A program made the translations under genes and the position numbers. Under the pieces are notes generated by a model. That model saw only the letters and a program-made list of their open reading frames with translations, ran no database searches and was not told the origin of the DNA. A stretch of DNA of 64,000 nucleotides from Planctomycetota bacterium (GTDB lineage: Bacteria; Planctomycetota; UBA1135; GCA-002686595): assembly GCA_016709875.1 (NCBI GenBank), contig JADJLZ010000018.1:124001-188000 (forward strand). The letters run 5' to 3'. Each line of letters starts with the position of its first letter. Within the stretch, counting starts at the first letter, position 1. Below are positions 42,798 through 53,058 of this stretch, piece after piece.

Positions 42798-45188
42798 ATG
42801 AACGTCCGCAAGTCTCTTCTCTTCTCGCTCCCGCTCGCCGGACTCTCGGCTTGTGGTGGCGGCTCCGGTGGCCATTCGGGAATGGGGCCTTCCGCGCTCC
42901 ACTACTCGGAGAATTTCACGCTCTACGTAGTCGATGAGTCGCACGCGCCGCTCGTCCCCACGGTCAGCGGGGCGGTCACGCAGTGGAGCATCTCGCCGGC
43001 GCTGCCCTCGGGACTGGACTTCGATCTGGCGACGGGCGAGATCACCGGTACGCCGCACGTCTCCGCGTTGCGCACGAACTACGTCGTGAGCGCCTCGAAC
43101 GCCTCGGGCGTCGCGCAGACGACGCTCGCGTTCGCGGTCGAGAAGCCCGCGCGCTACGCGTATGTCACGTGCGGCAACGACCGCACGATCGGCATCTACG
43201 CGATCGACGGTCAGACGGGCATGACCACCCGCCGCGGATTCGTCGCGGGCCAGGCCTGGGAAGGACACCTCGAGAGCTTCCACGCGAACCCGCAGCGTCC
43301 CTTCGGATACTCGACCACCGGCGAAGGCGTGATCACCACCTGGACGGTGGACGAGGCGAGCGGCTGGCTGACGGAACTCGACGTGCTCGCGCTCGACTTC
43401 GGGCCCCACGCCATCGCGGTCTCTCCCGACGGTCGCTTCGTGTACGTCGTGCAACAGAACGACAACGGCGTGACGGTCTTCGACGCCAGCGCTCCGAACG
43501 GCCTGCTCACGCAGGTCGGCCCCGGCATCGCCTCCGGCCCGCGCCCGAACACGCTCGCGATCAGCCCCGACGGCAGCCTGATGGCCGTCGGTTGCCAGGG
43601 CGACGCAACGAGCGGGCTGGGCAGCATGATGATGCTCTTCTCGATCGATCCGCAGACCGGCGCGCTGGCCCACTTTGGTCCTTCGCTGCTCCTCAACGGA
43701 GTGCGCCCCTCGGCCTGCGCCTTCGCCCCCGACCAAGACACGCTGTTCGTCAGCCTGCCCGAGACCGCGCGCGTGGTGAGCATCGGCTTCAACCGCGCCA
43801 CGGGCCACATGCAGTCGCTCGGCGGCTCGTTCAGCGGCACGGACGTCGCCTCGCTCGTGTGTGATCCGCACGGTCAGCGCGTGTGGGCCGTCAACCCCGG
43901 CGCGGGGACGATGAGCACCTTCGACGTGCAGTCCGACGGCTCGATCGTCGCGGCCGGCAGCCTGCCCGCGGGCACGGCACCGGGCAGCATGGCGGTCGAT
44001 CCCGCAGGTCGCTTCCTGCTCGCGGTCGACGCGGGCGCCCAGGAGCTCGCGCACTACGACCTCGACGGGAGCTCGGGCGTGCCCGCGCGCGGCGCGAGCT
44101 GGCTGACGCGCGCGCAGCCGCTGCACGTGTCCTTCGGCCGCGGCGAGCACGCGCTCAGCAGCACCAACCTCGAACTGCTCGCGGCCGACTTCGGCTCGAG
44201 CGAGCTGCGAGTGCACCCGCTCGACGGGCAGACCGGCGCCATCGACGCGGGCAGCGCACTTCCGACCGGCATGGGCCCGCTCTCGGTCGCGGTGGAACCG
44301 CGCCAGCGCTTCGCCTACACCGGCAACGCGCAGGACAACTCGATCAGCCGCTTCCAGATCGACGGAGCGAGCGGTGCGCTCACCGAGCTCCTGCCGCGCG
44401 CGCCGACGACCGGTGTGCCGGTGTGCGTCACGCTGGGTGCTTCCGGCCGATTCCTCTACGCGGCGATGCGCGAGGTCAACCAGCCGACGGACGGCTTCGT
44501 GTACACGTTCGGCGTCGATGCCTCGACCGGCGCGCTCGCGCTGCTCGGCAGCGTGGTCTGCGGCTACGAGCCGAACTGGCTCGGCGTCGATCCGACCGGC
44601 CAGTTCCTCTACGTCGCGAACGCGGGCAACGGCACGACCAACTCGGCCACGATCGCCGTCTTCCGCCTCTCCGCCGCGACGGGGATGCCGACCGGCTCGC
44701 CGCTCGTGCAGCCCGCGCCCGCTGTGTCGTCGCTGGGCTTCCACCCGACGGGCCGCTACCTGTACGCCGCGCTGCGCACCTCGGGCACCGCGGTGCCCTT
44801 CGCGATCAACAAGGCGGACGGTTCGCTCTCGGCCTTGGGCGCGGGCGTCCCCGCAGTCCACGAGCCGATGGCCGTCAGCGTGACGCCCGACGGTGCCTTC
44901 GCCTACGTCGCCTGCCGCAACGGGACCTCCGCCGGCACGATCGAGCTCTACGCGATCGACGCGGCGACGGGCACCCTGGTGACGCCCGCCTCGCCCTTCC
45001 TCGACGGCATCGCGCCGCTCGCCATGTGCGTGGATCCTTCGGGCAGGTTCCTCTACAGCGCCAACAGCGGCACCGACTCGATCTCGGCCTACTCGATCTC
45101 GGGTGCGGACGGGTTCCTGCAGCCGCTGACGCCGGCTCCCTCCGGGCTCGCCCCCAGCGCGCTGGCCCTGCTGCAGCGCTGGCAGTGA
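42798..45188 (+). CDS. Beta-propeller lipoprotein with putative Ig domain
   Basis: The protein (796 residues) has a lipobox signal (LPLAGLSACGGG). Residues 45-115 match a putative Ig (He_PIG) module (WSISPALPSGLDFDLATGEITGTP). The rest contains repeated blades of the lactonase/YVTN type: ARYAYVTCGNDRTIGIYAID, GRFVYVVQQNDNGVTVF, QRFAYTGNAQDNSISRFQID, GQFLYVANAGNGTTNSATIAVF and GRFLYSANSGTDSISAYSI. About 13-14 blade-like units suggest two propellers. Some relatives are 6-phosphogluconolactonases, but the export signal argues for an extracytoplasmic binding or structural role. Confidence 0.83.
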   Translation: MNVRKSLLFSLPLAGLSACGGGSGGHSGMGPSALHYSENFTLYVVDESHAPLVPTVSGAVTQWSISPALPSGLDFDLATGEITGTPHVSALRTNYVVSASNASGVAQTTLAFAVEKPARYAYVTCGNDRTIGIYAIDGQTGMTTRRGFVAGQAWEGHLESFHANPQRPFGYSTTGEGVITTWTVDEASGWLTELDVLALDFGPHAIAVSPDGRFVYVVQQNDNGVTVFDASAPNGLLTQVGPGIASGPRPNTLAISPDGSLMAVGCQGDATSGLGSMMMLFSIDPQTGALAHFGPSLLLNGVRPSACAFAPDQDTLFVSLPETARVVSIGFNRATGHMQSLGGSFSGTDVASLVCDPHGQRVWAVNPGAGTMSTFDVQSDGSIVAAGSLPAGTAPGSMAVDPAGRFLLAVDAGAQELAHYDLDGSSGVPARGASWLTRAQPLHVSFGRGEHALSSTNLELLAADFGSSELRVHPLDGQTGAIDAGSALPTGMGPLSVAVEPRQRFAYTGNAQDNSISRFQIDGASGALTELLPRAPTTGVPVCVTLGASGRFLYAAMREVNQPTDGFVYTFGVDASTGALALLGSVVCGYEPNWLGVDPTGQFLYVANAGNGTTNSATIAVFRLSAATGMPTGSPLVQPAPAVSSLGFHPTGRYLYAALRTSGTAVPFAINKADGSLSALGAGVPAVHEPMAVSVTPDGAFAYVACRNGTSAGTIELYAIDAATGTLVTPASPFLDGIAPLAMCVDPSGRFLYSANSGTDSISAYSISGADGFLQPLTPAPSGLAPSALALLQRWQ

Positions 45189-45250
45189 GGCTGCGGCGCC
45201 TACCGGGGCACGCGCGGGTTTCGTAGCCTGCGCGGGCCCAGGAGGTCCGC

Positions 45251-46930
<1,680 letters not shown>

Positions 46931-46932
46931 CC

Positions 46933-47376
46933 ATGAAGATGCTCACCACGCTCGCCCTATTGCTCTTCACGGCCTGCGCCAGCCCGCGCGGATCATCCCC
47001 TTCGCGCGAGGCCGAGGTGATGCAGGCCGACCGTCAGTTCGCGTGGGACGTGCAACAGCGCCGGCTGGACGCCTGGGTCGAGGCCTTCGACGCGCACGGC
47101 TCGCAGGTCGACGAGCAGGGCGCGCCGGTCACGGGCCACGACGCGATCCGCGCCTACATGCAGGGCGCGTTCGCGGACATCCGCTTCGAGCTCGAGTGGG
47201 CGCCGGTCGAGGCGCGCGTGCCCGACGGTGGAAACCTGGGCTTCGTCTGGGGCCACTGGACGCTGCGCTCGGGTGCAGAGGAATCGCACGGCCGCTACCT
47301 CGACATCTGGAAGCGCGGCGCCGACGGGAAGTGGAAGCTCCTCTTCGACGTCGGCGAGGGCGCGCCGAAGAACTAG
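46933..47376 (+). CDS. NTF2/SnoaL-like (DUF4440-type) lipoprotein
   Basis: The protein (147 residues) has a lipobox signal (TTLALLLFTACAS). The mature part has the NTF2-like cone fold pattern: EVMQADRQFAWDVQQRRLDAWVEAF, GHDAIRAYMQGAF, GNLGFVWGHWTLRS and YLDIWKRGADGKWKLLFDVG. Members act as small ligand-binding or isomerase-like proteins; the ligand is unknown. It follows ggt by 2 bp, so both are likely on one transcript. Its stop shares CTAG with the convergent glyS gene. Confidence 0.8.
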   Translation: MKMLTTLALLLFTACASPRGSSPSREAEVMQADRQFAWDVQQRRLDAWVEAFDAHGSQVDEQGAPVTGHDAIRAYMQGAFADIRFELEWAPVEARVPDGGNLGFVWGHWTLRSGAEESHGRYLDIWKRGADGKWKLLFDVGEGAPKN

Positions 47377-48731
47377 CGCGCCGGCCGCTTCCAGCTGCGC
47401 ATCGCGTTCGCGATCCAGCCCTCGATCTCGGCCACCTTGAGCTTCTCCTGCACCATCGTGTCGCGGTGCCGGATCGTCACCACGTCGTCCTTCATCGTGT
47501 CGCCGTCGACCGTGACGCAGAAGGGCGTGCCGATCTCGTCCTGGCGGCGGTAGCGCCGGCCGATCGCGGCACTCTCGTCGTAGTAGGTGCGCAGGCGCGA
47601 GGTACGCAGCATGCGCTCGATTTCGGCCGCCTTCTCGGGCATGCCTTCCTTCTTCACGAGCGGGAAGATGCCGACCGTGATGGGCGCGATCTCGGGGTGG
47701 AAGTGCAGCACGACGCGCTTCTCCCCTTCGACTTCCTCCTCGTCGTAGGCGTCGATCAGGAAGGTCAGCGCGGCGCGGTCGATGCCCGCGGCGGGCTCGA
47801 TCACCCAGGGGAAGTACTTCTCCTTCGTCTCCTGGTCGAAGTAGCGCAAGTCCTTGCCGCTCGCCTCGGAGTGGCGCTTCAAGTCGAAGTCGGTGCGGCA
47901 GGCGATGCCCTCGAGCTCGCCCCAGCCGAAGGGGTACTCGTACTCGACGTCGGTGCAGCCGGTCGAATAGTGCGCCAGCTCGTCCGCGGCGTGCTCGCGC
48001 AGGCGCAGCTTCGCAGGATCGATGCCGAAGTCGGAGTACCAGCTCGCGCGCTCGGCGACCCAGTGCTTGTACCACTGCTCGTTCTGCGCGGGCGGGATGA
48101 AGAACTCCATCTCGGCCTGCTCGAACTCGCGCGTGCGGAAGACGAAGTTGCCCGGCGTGATCTCGTTGCGGAAGCTCTTGCCGATCTGCGCGATGCCGAA
48201 GGGCGGCTTGACGCGCGAGCTCTCGAGCACGTTCTTGAAGTTGAGGAAGATGCCCTGCGCCGTCTCGGGCCGCAGGTAGGCGATCGAAGAGGAGTCCTCG
48301 GCCGCGCCGACGTGCGTCTTGAACATCAGGTTGAAGGCGCGCGCTTCGGTCAGCTCGCCGCCGCACTCGCCGGGCTTCTTGCTCGGCCGCTCGGGGCAGC
48401 GCGCGTCCTCGATCTTGTCGGCGCGAAAGCGGCCCTTGCACTTCTTGCAGTCCACCATCGGATCGGTGAAGCCCGAGACGTGGCCCGAGGTCTCCCAGGT
48501 CTTGGGATTCTGGATGATCGCCGAGTCCAGGCCGACGATGTCGTCGCGCAGGGTCACCATGCGCGTCCACCAGGCCTCCTTGACGCGCCGCTTGAGCTCG
48601 ACGCCCAGCGGGCCGTAGTCGTAGGTGTTGCCGATGCCGCCGTAGATCTCGGAGGCCTGGAAGACGAATCCGCGCCGCTTGCACAGCGACACGATCGTGT
48701 CCATGAACGAGGTGTCCTTGGTCTGACTCAT
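47373..48731 (-). CDS. glyQS: Glycyl-tRNA synthetase, dimeric (class II) type
   Basis: The protein (452 residues) is the single-chain alpha2 GlyRS that charges tRNA-Gly. Seen: MDTIVSLCKRRGFVFQASEIYGG, YDYGPLGVELKRRVKEAW, motif 2 region AYLRPETAQGIFLNFKNV and FRNEITPGNFVFRTREFEQAEMEFF, and motif 3 region GIDRAALTFLIDAY. A zinc-like CKKC...C cluster lies near 115-145. The HGTP-type anticodon-binding domain completes it. The ATG at 48731 (MSQTKDTSFMDT) is the usual start; the upstream extension is low-complexity. Confidence 0.95.
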   Translation of the reverse strand: MSQTKDTSFMDTIVSLCKRRGFVFQASEIYGGIGNTYDYGPLGVELKRRVKEAWWTRMVTLRDDIVGLDSAIIQNPKTWETSGHVSGFTDPMVDCKKCKGRFRADKIEDARCPERPSKKPGECGGELTEARAFNLMFKTHVGAAEDSSSIAYLRPETAQGIFLNFKNVLESSRVKPPFGIAQIGKSFRNEITPGNFVFRTREFEQAEMEFFIPPAQNEQWYKHWVAERASWYSDFGIDPAKLRLREHAADELAHYSTGCTDVEYEYPFGWGELEGIACRTDFDLKRHSEASGKDLRYFDQETKEKYFPWVIEPAAGIDRAALTFLIDAYDEEEVEGEKRVVLHFHPEIAPITVGIFPLVKKEGMPEKAAEIERMLRTSRLRTYYDESAAIGRRYRRQDEIGTPFCVTVDGDTMKDDVVTIRHRDTMVQEKLKVAEIEGWIANAMRSWKRPAR

Positions 48732-48775
48732 GCGGGCGAAGAGGGTAACCGCGCCGCGCCGCCGGAGCGAGAACC

Positions 48776-49987
48776 TCAGCCCTTCTGCTCGAGCGCGAGC
48801 AGGGCCATCGCGGTCGTGTAGACCGGTCCGGCGGCGTAGCTCCAGCGATCCGGCACGAGCCAGGCGCCGCGGCCGCAATCCTCGGACTTGTGGTCCTGCA
48901 GGCCGATCAGAACCTTCCGCAGCACGCGATCCCAGGCCTGGAAGTAGCGCGCAGGACGGGCCTGGTCGTAGGCCGCGAGCGCCTGCGTTCCGTGCAGCCA
49001 GTAGTAGTAGTCGATCGAGAGGCCGTCATCGGAGACCGTGGGCAGGTCCACCGAGATGCGCTTGGCCGCAGGCTCGATGAAGTCTTCCGCGGAGCTCGGA
49101 TCGAGTTCGAGCGCCAGGCGCAGGCCAACCGAGCTCATGCAGGTCGGGTGGTACGTGAACTGGTCGTCGCGGCCAGACACCTTCAGGCCGGCGTTCCTGG
49201 GGTCGTTGTAGCCGACGAGGCCGTCGCGCGCGCGACACCAGCGCACGAAGTTCGCGGCACCCGCGAGCGCCGATGGGTCGACCACGAGGCCCGCATCGCG
49301 CGCCGCGACGAGCGCCGCGGCAGCCCAGCTCGTGCACGAGACGTCGGAGTCGTAGAGCTCGCGCTTCTGCATCTCGTTCGGCTCTGCGGTCGCGAACTTC
49401 TGTTCGATCTCCATGCGCGAGTTGTAGCGCCAGCCCCAGCTCCCCTCCCCCGACGGGCTCGGCCGCTGCGCGTGGACGAGGAAGTCGACGGCGCGTTGTG
49501 CGGGCTCGAGCTCCTTCGCGTCCTTCGTCGCGGCGTAGTGCTCGACCAGCGCGAGGGTCGCGAGCGCCTCGTTGTAGAGGAACGAGCGGTCCTTCGAGAA
49601 CGAGCCCTGCTCGTTCTGCTGCGAGCGCAGCCACGCGAGCGCGCGCTCGGCGGGCTCCCCTGGCGCGCCTGCGCGCAGGAACGCGAGCGCCGCGAGCGCG
49701 GTACTGCCGACGTCGTAGTGGTCCACCCAAGCCACCTTGGAGGCGCCGTGCTCGAAGCTCTCCCGGCAGCCCGCGTCCACGCCGCTCGGCCGCCAGCTCC
49801 CGTCGGGCAGCTGGTGCCGCGCGAGCCAATCCAGCCCCGCTTCGACAGCGCGCCCGCGCGCGTTCGAGGATTCGCCGGAGGATTCCTGCGCGGCTGGACG
49901 CGACGGACCCGCGGCGTTTTCGCTGCGGCAGGCTTCGAGCAGGAGCGGGGCGCAGAACACGACCAGACCGGGGAGTGCGAGCTTCAT
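48776..49987 (-). CDS. Lipoprotein with terpene-cyclase-like alpha/alpha repeats
   Basis: The protein (403 residues) has a lipobox signal (VVFCAPLLLEACRSE). The body shows repeats of the prenyltransferase/squalene-cyclase toroid type: GLDWLARHQLPDGSW, ALAWLRSQQNEQGSF, AVDFLVHAQRPSPSGEGSWGW and FVRWCRARDGLVGY. The DxDD motif of true squalene cyclases is not obvious, so catalysis of terpene cyclisation is unlikely. The repeats may serve in binding. It lies 49 bp downstream of the redox-dead thioredoxin-like gene and probably shares its transcript. Confidence 0.78.
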   Translation of the reverse strand: MKLALPGLVVFCAPLLLEACRSENAAGPSRPAAQESSGESSNARGRAVEAGLDWLARHQLPDGSWRPSGVDAGCRESFEHGASKVAWVDHYDVGSTALAALAFLRAGAPGEPAERALAWLRSQQNEQGSFSKDRSFLYNEALATLALVEHYAATKDAKELEPAQRAVDFLVHAQRPSPSGEGSWGWRYNSRMEIEQKFATAEPNEMQKRELYDSDVSCTSWAAAALVAARDAGLVVDPSALAGAANFVRWCRARDGLVGYNDPRNAGLKVSGRDDQFTYHPTCMSSVGLRLALELDPSSAEDFIEPAAKRISVDLPTVSDDGLSIDYYYWLHGTQALAAYDQARPARYFQAWDRVLRKVLIGLQDHKSEDCGRGAWLVPDRWSYAAGPVYTTAMALLALEQKG

Positions 49988-50036
49988 GCACCGCAAGCTA
50001 ACGCCTTCCCGCCGCGGCGTTACCGGCATTCCTCGC

Positions 50037-51827
50037 TCAGCGTGGCGCGCGCTTGGCCTCGACCTGCGCGACAAGCTTCCCGATCAGCGCCTGCTGCTCG
50101 GCCCAGGGCAGGTTCCTGCCGCGGATGACGCCCTCGGCGTCCACGACGAACACCGCGGGCGTGACCTGCACGCTCCACATCCCGGCGACGTCGCTGGCGC
50201 GCGAACCGAGCAGAGCGCAGCGCCAGTCGATCCCGAGCGCGGCGAGGCGCTCGCGGAAGCTGCGTTGCGTGTGGGTGTCGAGCACCCCGCCGATCAGGCG
50301 GAAGGGACGGCCTGCGAAAGACTGGATCAGTCCGCGGCGCTGCTCGATCTCCTCAGGCTGCATGCCGTGTACCGAATCGCCGAAGTCGATCAGGCACAGG
50401 AAGCCCTTGTACTCCTCGAGCTTGAACGCGAGGCCCTCCTGGTCGGTGCCGCGGAAATCGGGCGCCGCGTGCCCCGGCCAGACGTTGAGCAGGCTCGAGA
50501 GCAGCGCCTGTGCGTGCGCGGCGCACTCCTCGGTCGGATGCTCGCGCAGCAGGCGCTCGAGGTCGGCGCGCGCAGCCTCCCAGTCCGCCCAGCGGTTGTG
50601 CGCGGTGTGGACCATCGCGCGCGCGAGCAGCGCGAGCGCCTGCGCCTTGGGCGCGCTGCCGTCGTCGATCGCAGGCTGCAGCGCAGGCTCGAGCCATTCC
50701 ACCGGGTAGGGCACTGCGGATTTCGTCAGGTCGACCATCACGCTCGTCACGAGCGGCTGGCCGTGGTACTGGCGCGCGAGAATCTCGACCAGCCCCAGGC
50801 GCGCGCGCGCCCAGGTCGTCACATCGCCGGGTGCACGCGACATCAGCCACTGCTGCAGCCACGCGAGACCGAAGCCCATGCCGTTGCCCTCGGCCTGCTG
50901 GTAGGCGGGATAGATCCGGTTGACGAACTCGCGCGCCTGCGGTCCGCCGGCGGCCGCCACGGGCAGGTACTTCTGGTTCCAGGCGTGCATCGGCTGGGGC
51001 GGCCACTGCGAAGGATCCTTGCCGGCTCTCTGCAGCTCGCGCACTGCGTCGACCCAGGCGAGCTCCGCCACGATGAATTCGGACTCGAGCTTGGCGTGGA
51101 CGCGGCCCGCGACCTCGCGTGCGGTGCGCGTGCCCGGGTGAACGAGCAGGATCTCGTCGTACAGCCCCTGCACCTGGCGCTGGATCTCGGGCGAGCTCTC
51201 GCTGCTGCGGTCGGCGAGGGCCCACGCCTCGAGCAGCAGCGCGCAGGCCTGCGCCTGGGAGTCCTTCGCCGCGTCGTGCGCGTGCTTCACGAGCGCGAGG
51301 AAGCGCTCGCGACCGAAGCGGTCGAACAGCGGTCGCAGCGCCTGCAGCGCGTCCTCCACCGTGCGGTGCTCAGGATGCGTGCGCAGGAGCTCGTCGAGGG
51401 CCGACGCGGCAGCCGCGGTGCAGCGCTCGGATTCGGGGAAGGCGTTCCCTGCCTGCTGCACCATCCACAGCAGCGCGTCGGGGTCGCCGGCCTTGCCGAG
51501 CTCCTCGAACCTCTTCCACCAGGCGGGCGCGGGGTGCACGGGCGTACCCTTGGGGTCGCGTCGCTCGAGCGGCAGCCCGGCGTTGGCGCGATCGTAGGTC
51601 AGGAGCGCCGTGCTGTAGTCGTTCAGTGCTCCCACCCAGGCGTTGTTGAGCTGCACGAACTCCGGCGAGAGGTCCTTGGCGTCGGGCTTCTTCTTCGCCG
51701 AGCGCCCGCTGGGGCGGCCCTGTGCGGGCGGACCCGGGTCCTGCGCGGCGGCGGTCGCAAGAGCCTCCGGCAGGGAGCTGCCGGCGAGAAGGACGAGGCC
51801 GAGGAGGAGCCGTTGGGCGGAGCGCAT
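50037..51827 (-). CDS. Secreted thioredoxin-fold protein lacking the redox motif
   Basis: The protein (596 residues) has a signal peptide (LLLGLVLLAGSSLPEALA). A long helical, TPR-like region spans residues 40-440. A TlpA/AhpC-type thioredoxin domain follows from about 460: HAAPDFRGTDQEGLAFKLEEYKG. Where relatives read DFWxxWCxxC, this protein reads LIDFGDSVHGMQPEEI, with no cysteine or in-frame TGA. It is otherwise of the same design as the two selenoprotein candidates just upstream on the same strand, so it looks like a redox-dead paralogue. A binding or structural role is inferred. ATG 51827 is chosen because it starts the signal peptide. Confidence 0.78.
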   Translation of the reverse strand: MRSAQRLLLGLVLLAGSSLPEALATAAAQDPGPPAQGRPSGRSAKKKPDAKDLSPEFVQLNNAWVGALNDYSTALLTYDRANAGLPLERRDPKGTPVHPAPAWWKRFEELGKAGDPDALLWMVQQAGNAFPESERCTAAAASALDELLRTHPEHRTVEDALQALRPLFDRFGRERFLALVKHAHDAAKDSQAQACALLLEAWALADRSSESSPEIQRQVQGLYDEILLVHPGTRTAREVAGRVHAKLESEFIVAELAWVDAVRELQRAGKDPSQWPPQPMHAWNQKYLPVAAAGGPQAREFVNRIYPAYQQAEGNGMGFGLAWLQQWLMSRAPGDVTTWARARLGLVEILARQYHGQPLVTSVMVDLTKSAVPYPVEWLEPALQPAIDDGSAPKAQALALLARAMVHTAHNRWADWEAARADLERLLREHPTEECAAHAQALLSSLLNVWPGHAAPDFRGTDQEGLAFKLEEYKGFLCLIDFGDSVHGMQPEEIEQRRGLIQSFAGRPFRLIGGVLDTHTQRSFRERLAALGIDWRCALLGSRASDVAGMWSVQVTPAVFVVDAEGVIRGRNLPWAEQQALIGKLVAQVEAKRAPR

Positions 51828-51941
51828 CGTGATAAGAATCCCCTGCGGACAGGCGAGATGCCAGCCGACACTCCTACGGAACCGCCCGCGGGCGGTTGGG
51901 CCGGGGATCGAAGGCATTTTTTTCGGCCTCCCGAATGCGCC

Positions 51942-53057
51942 TCAGCGCTTCTCGGCGGGTTTGGAGTCGTGCTCGAGCTCCGCCAGGAGCGTCTCGACGG
52001 CCCGGTCCATCGCCTCGTCGCGCACGCCGGTGAAGCGCACGATGCCCTTCGCGTCGAGCACGTAGATGGTCGGGAACGCGTGCACGCCCCAGTCGCGCAC
52101 GATCGCGCCGCCGCTGCGGCCCTCGAGCACGTTGCGCCAAGTGACGCCTTCCTTCGGCGCGCGCTCGCGGAAGGTCTCCGGCGCGTCCGTGTTGATCCCG
52201 ATCAGGGCGAAGGGCTTGTTTTTCTGACGCTCCACGAGCGCCTTTTCATGGGGCAGCATGGCCCGGCAAGGCGGTCACCAGAAACCCCAGAAGTCGAGCA
52301 CGACGACTTTGCCGCGGTAGTCCGAGAGCTTGAACGCGACGCCATCGGCGTCCTTGGCGACGAAGTCCGGCGCGAGCTTCCCGACCGCGAGGCCGACCTC
52401 GGGCTCCCCGCGCGCAGCGCGCGCCGCGGCGCTGTCGGCGAAGTCCTGCTGCAGGCGCTTCTCGAACTCGGCGGCCTGGATCGAGGCGAGCCCCTTCGAG
52501 CCGCGCGGGCGCGCGAGCGAGCCGCGGTAGAGCGCCTCAGCCGCGAGTTCGCGCTGCTTCGTCCGCTTCACGAAATCGAGCAACGCCTCGTCCACGAGTG
52601 CGGGCGGCGCGTCGAGGTACAGGCTCGTGAAGGCGCGCACGAGGTCGCGCTCGAGCGTCGAGTTCGAGCAGGCTTCGACCGCGGCGAGCACGCGCGTGCG
52701 CCAGGCCTCGTCGCGCGCAGCACCCTCGAGGCCGGGATGCGCGGCCGTGAACTGCAGCGCCAGCCACAGGCGCGCGCCGATCGAGCCGCGCTGGGCGAGC
52801 TCCTCGACGCGCGGCCAGAACGCGATGGAGGGATGCGGCGGCAGCGCCGACGGATCGCTCTCTCCCGCCTTGCGCAGCTCGTCGAGGCGCTGGTCGTAGG
52901 CGTGACGCGCCGTGTTGAACTCGCCCGCGAGCGCGAGCAGTTCCTTTTGCAGCGGGTCGGGAATCGGCTCCTGCGCGGTGGAAGCCTGCGTCGCGGGCGC
53001 GGCGGGAGGAGGCTGCTGCGGCAGCGCGAGGGCAAGCGTGAAGAGGAAGTTCAGCAT
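51942..53057 (-). CDS. Secreted thioredoxin-like selenoprotein (U-P-P-C), second copy
   Basis: The gene reads through an in-frame TGA at 52275-52277 (371 residues). Residues 1-20 are a signal peptide (FLFTLALALPQQ) and 30-210 are helical. A TlpA-like thioredoxin domain starts at about 220 (LAPDFVAKDADGVAFKLSDYRG). The active site reads VVVLDFWGFW-U-PPCRAMLPH with U at 261 and Cys at 264, where relatives have WCxPC. After the TGA the frame continues with FALIGINTD, VTWRNVL, and the cis-Pro loop VHAFPTIYVLDAKGIVRF, all thioredoxin-fold features. A SECIS-like stem-loop follows the TGA. It starts 1 bp after the first copy ends. Confidence 0.85.
52239..52277 (-). promoter_or_regulatory. SECIS-like element of the second selenoprotein gene
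   Basis: Numbering bases after the TGA, CGCCTT (2-7) pairs with AAGGCG (31-36), and GGGC (11-14) pairs with GCCC (21-24). The six-base loop CATGCT (15-20) has G at +18. Bacterial SECIS elements lie immediately 3' of the UGA and carry a G in the apical loop, which SelB recognises. The first copy has its loop G at the same position. Confidence 0.75.
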
Positions 53058-53058
53058 C